This document shows positions 6,646 to 11,453 of a stretch of DNA of 13,963 bases, in pieces (within the stretch, counting starts at the first letter, position 1; each line of letters opens with the position of its first letter). Origin of the DNA: Quadrisphaera sp. GTDB lineage: Bacteria > Actinomycetota > Actinomycetes > Actinomycetales > Quadrisphaeraceae. The position numbers were made by a program, and so were the translations under genes. The stretch lies in NCBI GenBank assembly GCA_029258695.1, contig JARIBR010000300.1, positions 1 to 13,963 on the forward strand, read 5' to 3'. The notes under the pieces were generated by a model. The model did no database searches and was not told where the DNA came from. It saw only the letters and a list, made by a program, of their open reading frames with translations.

Positions 6646-6759
6646 GTGTCCCTCTTCGCGCTCGAGGTGTTCTTCACGAGCCTGCTCGTGATCAGCTCCG
6701 TGGTCATCTTCTGGTTCACAGGCTTCGTCCTGTGGCGGCTGTTCCAGGGGCAGCGCTGA
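6646..6759 (+). CDS. 37-residue single-pass membrane protein
   Basis: A small gene with one strongly hydrophobic helix: it begins SLFALEVFFTSLLVISSVV and continues through IFWFTGFVLWRL to a basic end FQGQR. Of its codons before the stop, all but one end in G or C, which is typical of real genes here and is not forced by local base composition, since the 140 bp upstream are noticeably less GC-rich. The GTG at 6646 follows a TACCCT box by 6 nt, suggesting a leaderless start. The TGA is only 5 nt before the TTG proposed for the next gene, so translation of the two may be coupled. No known family recognised. It might be a partner or regulator of the downstream protein, but that is only inferred from proximity. 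Confidence 0.6.
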   Translation: MSLFALEVFFTSLLVISSVVIFWFTGFVLWRLFQGQR

Positions 6760-6764
6760 CCTCC

Positions 6765-7277
6765 TTGGAGGTCCCCGAGGGCCTCCCGAGACAGCTCGTG
6801 CCGATCGCCTGGCTCGCCGGTCGGTGGGAGGGTGCTGGCGTCATCGACTCCGAGGACGCCGGTGAGCGCCAGGTCGGCCAGGAGGTCGACATCAGCGTCG
6901 ACCAGCGCGGTTTCCTCCACCACCGCTCCCAGGTGTGGCTGCTCGACGACGACGGCCAGCGCACCGACCCGCTCGACACCGAGGTGGGGTTCTGGCGGGT
7001 GGCCCAGACGCAGTCCTCCCCGACCGAGCCCGGCATCGACGTCGAGCTGGTCCTCGCGCACCCGACCGGGACCGTCGAGCTGTTCGTCGGGCGCGGCACG
7101 GGCACCCGCATCGACCTCACCACCGACGCCGTGGTGCGCACCCCCGGCGGTGAGGACTACCGCGCCGGGGTCCGCACCTACGGCCAGGTCGAGGGGGACC
7201 TGCTGTGGGTCCTCGACGCGGCCACCGGCGCCGACCCGCTGCGCGCCAGGATCTCCGCCAGGCTCAAGCGCGTCTGA
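6765..7277 (+). CDS. Ferric nitrobindin-like (FABP-fold) protein
   Basis: A 170-residue beta-barrel protein of the nitrobindin/FABP-like (DUF1794) family. Diagnostic features are LVPIAWLAGRWEGAGV near the N-terminus (the GxWxGxG motif), EVDISVDQRGFLHHRSQVWL, EVGFWRV, RTYGQVEGDLLWVLD and the C-terminal SARLKRV. True nitrobindins bind heme through a histidine close to the C-terminus. Here the corresponding stretch reads DPLRARISARL with arginine where I would expect PHLSARL, so heme binding through that ligand is doubtful. This resembles the M. tuberculosis Rv0813c subgroup, whose gene also lies near glnR and mshD. The TTG at 6765 gives the usual family N-terminus (EVPEGLPRQLVP); a GTG at 6798 would truncate it. 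Neither has a well-placed Shine-Dalgarno, so coupling to the upstream small gene is likely. Confidence 0.88.
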   Translation: MEVPEGLPRQLVPIAWLAGRWEGAGVIDSEDAGERQVGQEVDISVDQRGFLHHRSQVWLLDDDGQRTDPLDTEVGFWRVAQTQSSPTEPGIDVELVLAHPTGTVELFVGRGTGTRIDLTTDAVVRTPGGEDYRAGVRTYGQVEGDLLWVLDAATGADPLRARISARLKRV

Positions 7278-7337
7278 GGCGCCGCGCCGCGACGGGACGC
7301 GACGTCGTGGAACGCCTCGCAGGGCGGTCGCCGCGGC

Positions 7338-7343
7338 TACGGT
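7338..7343 (+). promoter_or_regulatory. -10 box of a putative leaderless rsiG promoter
   Basis: TACGGT, the same hexamer as upstream of mshD, ends 7 nt before the ATG at 7351. There is no Shine-Dalgarno between. This suggests rsiG has its own leaderless transcript separate from the nitrobindin-like gene 60 bp upstream. Confidence 0.5.
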
Positions 7344-7350
7344 GGTCGCC

Positions 7351-7902
7351 ATGAGCGTGGAGTACCTGCCCGGCGGCCGCCGACGCATCGACCGGGTGCT
7401 CGACCCGGCGTTCGTCGCCGACGTGGCCGACCTCGACGACGCCACCCTGCACGAGCGCCGTGAGGACGCCCAGCAGGAGGAGGTGGACCTGTCCTACCTG
7501 CGGCGCCTCCTCCACGGCCGGCTCGACCTCCTCGTGGACGAGCGGGGGCACCGCACCGGCGAGCGGCCCGCGCCCACCCCGGGGCCCGCGCGCACCGACG
7601 CGGAGCTGGTCTCGGTGCTCTCCCGGGTGCTCGCCGACGACGTGCGCACCACCCGCGGACTCGGGCGCCACGTCACCGCCGAGCCGTCGCGGGTGGGCGA
7701 GCACCGTCGCCTGGCGGAGCGGGCCGTCGCCGACCTCAGCCTCTCCAGCCCCGGTCGGCTCGACGACCCGGCGCTCTCCGCTGCCATCGCCCGCCTGCGC
7801 GAGGTGGAGCGGACGGTCTCGGACACCCGGCGCGCCGTCCAGGGCGTGGAGCAGGTGCTCACCGCGGAGCTCAGCCGACGCTTGACCGCCGCCCGCGCCT
7901 GA
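7351..7902 (+). CDS. rsiG: RsiG/AmfC-family anti-sigma factor with two c-di-GMP-type signatures
   Basis: RsiG of Streptomyces (earlier called AmfC) is an anti-sigma factor that sequesters WhiG, a FliA-like sigma factor, when loaded with cyclic di-GMP. The 183-residue product has the family opening RRIDRVLDPAFVADVADLDD followed by a helical region EEVDLSYLRRLLHGRLDLL. The published ligand signature is E(X)3S(X)2R(X)3Q(X)3D, present twice. Here copy one reads E44-S48-R51-H55-D59 and copy two reads E153-S157-R160-Q164-Q168, both with exact spacing and one substitution each. The helices are separated by a Pro-rich loop (GERPAPTPGPARTD) and a middle segment. The gene order nitrobindin-like gene, rsiG, mshA matches what I recall for Streptomyces. 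Its 3' end overlaps the convergent glycosyltransferase gene by 32 bp. Whether this organism has WhiG cannot be seen here. Confidence 0.82.
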   Translation: MSVEYLPGGRRRIDRVLDPAFVADVADLDDATLHERREDAQQEEVDLSYLRRLLHGRLDLLVDERGHRTGERPAPTPGPARTDAELVSVLSRVLADDVRTTRGLGRHVTAEPSRVGEHRRLAERAVADLSLSSPGRLDDPALSAAIARLREVERTVSDTRRAVQGVEQVLTAELSRRLTAARA

Positions 7903-8740
7903 GCCCGCGGCTCCCCGCTCGGCGGCCCGCACGGGCCCCGGCCGCCGAGCGCACCGCCGTGACGGCGTCGCCCACCCCCCAGGCACCGATGCGCCACAGC
8001 GCCTCGAGCACCACGGCGCGGTCCATCTTGGAGCGGCCGGCGGTGCGCTCGACGAACGTGATGGGCACCTCGGCGATCGGCGTCCCCGCCGCGTGGACGC
8101 GCCGCACCAGGTCCACCTGGAAGCAGTAGCCGGCGCTGGTGACCTCCGTGAGGTCCAGCGCGGCGAGCGTCTCGCGCCGGTAGGCCCGGAAGCCCCCCGT
8201 GGCGTCGTGCACGGGCAGGCGGAGCGCCAGGCGGGCGTAGAGGTTCGCCCCGCGGCTCAGGGCCTCGCGCCGGCGCGGCCAGTCGACCACCGCGCCCCCG
8301 GGGACCCACCGGCTGCCGAGCACCAGGCCGGGGGAGCCGAGACCGTCCGCGGGCACCGCCGGGTCGTCCGGGTCGTCCGGGCCACCGCCGAGGCTGGCCA
8401 GCAGCGAGGGCAGCTGCTCCGGGGCGTGGGAGCCGTCGGCGTCCATCTCCACCACCACGCCGTAGTCCCGCGCCAGCGCCCAGGCGAAGCCCGCGCGGTA
8501 CGCCGCCCCCAGACCCGCCTTGCCCGCCCGGTGCAGGACGTGGACGCGGGCGTCGCGCTGCGCCGCCGCGTCGGCCAGCGCGCCGGTGCCGTCGGGGCTC
8601 GCGTCGTCGACGACGAGGACATGCGCGCCGGGGACCGCAGCGGCGATCCGGGCGAGCAGCGGCAGCAGGTTCGGCGCCTCGTCGTAGGTGGGCACGACGA
8701 CGACCACCGAGGAGCCGGTCGTGGCGTCAGCGGCAGGCAT
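7871..8740 (-). CDS. ppm1: Polyprenol monophosphomannose synthase (GT2 family)
   Basis: This enzyme transfers mannose from GDP-mannose to polyprenyl phosphate at the membrane, giving the donor for protein O-mannosylation and for lipomannan-type glycolipids. The 289-residue product starts VVVVVPTYDEAPNLLPLL, with VLVVDDASPDGTGALAD and then VVVEMDADGSHAPEQLPSLL, which holds the DxD metal/nucleotide motif. VLGSRWVPGGAVVDWP, NLYARLALRLPVHDATGGFR and the C-terminal ITFVERTAGRSKMD are all typical of the dolichol/polyprenol-phosphate mannosyltransferase family. No added membrane domain is present, so it is the catalytic-domain-only form. I chose the ATG at 8740; an upstream in-frame start at 8797 would overlap the divergent asparaginase gene. 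The ends converge with rsiG and overlap by 32 bp. A glycosyltransferase with a different lipid acceptor remains possible. Confidence 0.87.
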   Translation of the reverse strand: MPAADATTGSSVVVVVPTYDEAPNLLPLLARIAAAVPGAHVLVVDDASPDGTGALADAAAQRDARVHVLHRAGKAGLGAAYRAGFAWALARDYGVVVEMDADGSHAPEQLPSLLASLGGGPDDPDDPAVPADGLGSPGLVLGSRWVPGGAVVDWPRRREALSRGANLYARLALRLPVHDATGGFRAYRRETLAALDLTEVTSAGYCFQVDLVRRVHAAGTPIAEVPITFVERTAGRSKMDRAVVLEALWRIGAWGVGDAVTAVRSAAGARAGRRAGSRGLRRGRRSSVG

Positions 8741-8746
8741 GGTGTC

Positions 8747-8779
8747 AGGCTGGCACGGCCGACCCCACCGTGCCTGCCT
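8747..8779. promoter_or_regulatory. Dyad-symmetric element in a 50-bp divergent promoter region
   Basis: AGGCTGGCACGG at 8747-8758 and CCGTGCCTGCCT at 8768-8779 form an inverted repeat matching at 11 of 12 positions around a 9-bp spacer. It lies between the divergent mannosyltransferase and asparaginase starts and reaches the first base of the asparaginase TACCCT box. It could be an operator controlling both, or simply the mirror image of two similar promoters. Confidence 0.45.
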
Positions 8780-8784
8780 ACCCT
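8779..8784 (+). promoter_or_regulatory. -10 box of a putative leaderless asparaginase promoter
   Basis: TACCCT lies 6 nt (GGCGCG) before the ATG at 8791, with no Shine-Dalgarno. The mirror position on the other strand, CAGCCT, stands 6 nt before the ATG of the divergent gene, a weaker match. Confidence 0.5.
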
Positions 8785-8790
8785 GGCGCG

Positions 8791-9951
8791 ATGCCATCTC
8801 GCCCCCCGCCGCACACCCCCGCCGCGCCCCTGGTGGTCTCCGATCGCGGGGGCGTCGCCGAGTCCGAGCACCGCGGCCACCTCGTGGTCACCGGGCCCGA
8901 CGGGTCCCTCATGCTCAGCGCCGGGGACCCGGGCGCCGTGGTCTACGCCCGCTCGGCGCTCAAGCCGCTGCAGCTGGCGGGGCTGCTCGACGCCGGGCTG
9001 TGGCCCCAGGAGCCCGCTGAGGACGGCGAGGACGGGAGGGTGGACGGCCGCGACCGCCCGGACAGCGCGGAGCGCCAGCGGGCGCTCGCCCTCGCCGCGG
9101 CGAGCCACAGCGGGCAGGACGAGCACCAGGACGGGGTGCGCGCCGTCCTCGCGGCGGCCGGGCTGGACGAGGAGGCGCTGCGCAACACCCCGGACCAGCC
9201 GCTGCACGCGCCCAGCGCGGCGGCGCGCCTCGTCGCCGGGCAGGGTCCCACCTCGCTGGCGCAGAACTGCTCCGGCAAGCACGCCGCGATGCTCGCCGCG
9301 TGCGTCGCCACCGGGTGGGGCACCGCGGCCTACCTCGACGCCGACCACCCGGCGCAGCGGGCCGCGCTCGCGGGGGTGGACGCCCGCGCCCCGGTGGTGC
9401 GCGACGCCGCGGGGGTGCCGGTGACCTCGGTCGACGGCTGCGGGACCGTGCTCCCGCTCGTGGCCCTCGACGACCTCGCGCGGGCCTACGGCGCGCTGGC
9501 GGCGGGGCGGCTGCGCGGGGGCCGGGGAGCGGGCGGTGGCGCCACCACCGGCCGTGACGGCGATGACCGTGACGACGCCGACGCCGGGGAGCGCGACCGC
9601 TCCGGGGAGCGCGTGGCCGCGGCGATGCGGGCTCACCCCCACCTCGTCGGCGGGTCGGGACGCGAGTCCACCGCCGTCATGGCCGGCACCGCCGGATCGC
9701 TGGACGCGGTGGCGAAGGACGGCGCCGAGGGCGTCTTCGCGATCGGCCTGCCGGACGGGCGCGGCGCGGCGTGGAAGATCACGGACGGAGGGGCGCGGGC
9801 GCACCGGCCCCTGGCCGCGGCGGTTCTCGCCCGGCTGGGTGCGCCGCCGGCGGTGCTCGCCGCGATGGCCCCCGACGTCGGCGACCAGCCGGTGCTCGGC
9901 CACGGGGAGGAGGTCGGCGTGCTGGCGGTCGTGGCGGGCCTGCTCGGCTGA
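8791..9951 (+). CDS. ansA: L-asparaginase, thermolabile Rhizobium etli type (asparaginase II family)
   Basis: It hydrolyses L-asparagine to aspartate and ammonia. The 386-residue product belongs to the class 3 (R. etli-type, Pfam Asparaginase_II) family, unrelated to E. coli AnsA/AnsB. The visible active-site elements are YARSALKPLQ, with the SxxK pair Ser55/Lys58; NCSGKHAAML, with Cys160/Lys163; and DGCG, with Cys217. The spacing closely parallels the Ser-Lys nucleophile and the Cys-Lys-Cys zinc site described for the R. etli enzyme. HSGQDEHQDGVRAVL and GGSGRESTAVMA are further family features. Two low-complexity insertions stand out: an acidic loop at about 74-92, and a Gly/Asp/Arg-rich loop at about 244-272. 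Start chosen at ATG 8791 with an adjacent TACCCT box. The family also includes poorly characterised members, so asparagine as substrate is inferred. Confidence 0.88.
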   Translation: MPSRPPPHTPAAPLVVSDRGGVAESEHRGHLVVTGPDGSLMLSAGDPGAVVYARSALKPLQLAGLLDAGLWPQEPAEDGEDGRVDGRDRPDSAERQRALALAAASHSGQDEHQDGVRAVLAAAGLDEEALRNTPDQPLHAPSAAARLVAGQGPTSLAQNCSGKHAAMLAACVATGWGTAAYLDADHPAQRAALAGVDARAPVVRDAAGVPVTSVDGCGTVLPLVALDDLARAYGALAAGRLRGGRGAGGGATTGRDGDDRDDADAGERDRSGERVAAAMRAHPHLVGGSGRESTAVMAGTAGSLDAVAKDGAEGVFAIGLPDGRGAAWKITDGGARAHRPLAAAVLARLGAPPAVLAAMAPDVGDQPVLGHGEEVGVLAVVAGLLG

Positions 9952-10072
9952 CGCCGCGGGCCGCCACCCTGCGGGTCGTCACCCCGCGCGCCGTCGCCGT
10001 GCCCGCGAGGGCTGCCCGGGACCGCGCGACCCGTCCCCCGCTCGGGCGCGGGCTGGCACCGGTGGTCGCCGG

Positions 10073-10078
10073 TACCAT
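10073..10078 (+). promoter_or_regulatory. -10 box of a putative leaderless DUF2516 gene promoter
   Basis: TACCAT is followed by 6 nt (CGGAGC) and then the GTG at 10085. It is the fifth TANNNT box placed 6-7 nt before a start codon in this window. Confidence 0.5.
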
Positions 10079-10084
10079 CGGAGC

Positions 10085-10405
10085 GTGGACATCTTCCAGG
10101 TCGCCCAGGGGCTCGTGCAGCTCGCCATCGGCGTCGCGGTGTTCGCCACGGCGGTGTGGGCCCTCGTCAACGCCGCGAAGGCCCAGTCGGCGGCCTTCCC
10201 GGCAGCGGGCAAGCAGACGAAGACGTTGTGGGTGGTGCTCACCGCGGTGGGCGCCGCGCTCGCCTTCACCTCGATGACCAGCCCGCTCAGCTTCGGCGGC
10301 ATCATCGGCGCCGGCGTCGCGATCTACTTCCTCGTCGGTGTGCTCCCCGCGGTGCGCTCCGCCTCGGGCCGGGGCCGCCCGCAGAGCGGCTACGGCTCCT
10401 GGTGA
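10085..10405 (+). CDS. DUF2516 family small membrane protein
   Basis: A 106-residue membrane protein of unknown function found across actinobacteria. The first helix is FQVAQGLVQLAIGVAVFATA, followed by the cytoplasmic-type loop NAAKAQSAAFPAAGKQTKT, which is the family hallmark (an AFPAAGK..K stretch). Two further helices are LWVVLTAVGAALAFTSM and GGIIGAGVAIYFLVGVLPAV, and a short basic, Gly/Ser tail ends the protein. I chose the GTG at 10085 because it starts the conserved sequence and has a TACCAT box 6 nt upstream; the long open frame before it overlaps the asparaginase gene and is a shadow. The last 16 bp overlap the convergent methyltransferase gene. Function is unknown; from memory, a DUF2516 gene also occurs near mshA in other actinobacteria. 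Confidence 0.85.
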   Translation: MDIFQVAQGLVQLAIGVAVFATAVWALVNAAKAQSAAFPAAGKQTKTLWVVLTAVGAALAFTSMTSPLSFGGIIGAGVAIYFLVGVLPAVRSASGRGRPQSGYGSW

Positions 10406-11301
10406 CGCTCGGGTCTGCGCGCTGGTGACGACGGCGCCGACGACGGCCCCGGGGACGCTGACGACGGCGCGACGGCCGACCAGGCGACGCTGACCTCCCC
10501 GAGGCGCCAGCGCTGCTCACGCCCGATGAGCGGCCAGCCGTCCGAGGCGAGCGCCCGGCACGTCGCCACCCACCGCTGACGCGTCCCGAAGGTGGCCAGC
10601 GGGGCAGCCCTGACCCAGGCGCCGTCCATCGCGGACAGGAACGCGTGGACCCCCTCCCCGGGCACGTTGCGGTGGATGAGCACCTTGGGCAGGCGCGGTG
10701 CCACCTCGCTGGGGCGCTGCAGGTCCGCCAGGCGCACCGAGAGGGTCAGCGAGAGCGCCGAGGGCCGCAGGTCGCCGCCGACGCCGACCTCCACCCACGC
10801 GGCCCGGCGGCCCACCTCGTCGCACGTCGCGTCCACGAGGACCGCCCCGGGGGCGCACGCCGCCGCCATGGTCGACCACGCCGGGCCCACCTCCTGCTCG
10901 TCGTACTGGCGCAGGACGTTGGCCGCCCGGACCACCGCGGGACGGGAGCCCGGCCGGGCGCCGAGGCGGCGCACCGCCCCGAGGTCGAAGCCGCCCTCGA
11001 CGAACCGGACGCGGGTGGCGGCAGCTCCGGCGCCTCCCGCACCGGCGTCGACGAGCCGCTGCGCCGCGGCGACCCTCGACGGGTCGACCTCCACCCCGAC
11101 CACCTCCACCCCGGGCACCGCGGCCGACAGGCGCCGGTCGAGCTCGAGCGTCGTCGTGGGGTGGGCCCCGAAACCCAGGTCGACCACCAGCGGCGAGCCC
11201 GCGCCGCGCAGCGCCGGGCCGTGGCGAGCCAGGATCCACCGGTCGACCCGGCGCAGGCGGTTGACGCCCGTCGTGCCGCGGGTCACCCGCGAGAGAACCA
11301 C
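10390..11301 (-). CDS. Class I SAM-dependent methyltransferase-like protein
   Basis: A 303-residue protein with a Rossmann-type SAM fold. [20 protein letters not shown] opens the conserved region. Motif I is [17 protein letters not shown], with an acidic residue ending strand two ([17 protein letters not shown]). [12 protein letters not shown] and [20 protein letters not shown] follow, then [18 protein letters not shown]. The substrate is unknown. The family is commonly encoded next to mshA in actinobacteria, so a link with mycothiol or glycolytic metabolism is tempting but unproven. The C-terminal 30 residues are a Ser/Pro/Ala-rich, non-conserved tail. Start is GTG 11301 or GTG 11286; neither has a strong Shine-Dalgarno. 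It diverges from mshA, and its 3' end overlaps the DUF2516 gene by 16 bp. Confidence 0.85.
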   Translation of the reverse strand: MVLSRVTRGTTGVNRLRRVDRWILARHGPALRGAGSPLVVDLGFGAHPTTTLELDRRLSAAVPGVEVVGVEVDPSRVAAAQRLVDAGAGGAGAAATRVRFVEGGFDLGAVRRLGARPGSRPAVVRAANVLRQYDEQEVGPAWSTMAAACAPGAVLVDATCDEVGRRAAWVEVGVGGDLRPSALSLTLSVRLADLQRPSEVAPRLPKVLIHRNVPGEGVHAFLSAMDGAWVRAAPLATFGTRQRWVATCRALASDGWPLIGREQRWRLGEVSVAWSAVAPSSASPGPSSAPSSPARRPERHQEP

Positions 11302-11330
11302 GGCGCGATGCTGTCACGGTGGTTCCGGAC

Positions 11331-11336
11331 TACCGT
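11331..11336 (+). promoter_or_regulatory. Possible -10 box for mshA
   Basis: TACCGT fits TANNNT in the 152-bp region between the divergent methyltransferase and mshA. It would give a 5' leader of about 110 nt. This leader carries degenerate GCAGCAC-centred repeats at about 11362-11412. No clear -35 box, so this is tentative. Confidence 0.3.
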
Positions 11337-11438
11337 CGTGCCGCTGCCCGGACGCCACCGCGCAGCAGCACGACACGCCGCGGCGCAGCACGCGGCGGTG
11401 CAGCACACCGCGGCACACCGGGCCCCGGCGGACAGACA

Positions 11439-11446
11439 GGGAGGAG
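11439..11446 (+). promoter_or_regulatory. Strong ribosome binding site of mshA
   Basis: GGGAGGAG lies 7 nt before the ATG at 11454 and fixes the start among several upstream in-frame codons. It contrasts with the Shine-Dalgarno-less starts elsewhere in the window. Confidence 0.8.
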
Positions 11447-11453
11447 AGCGGCC

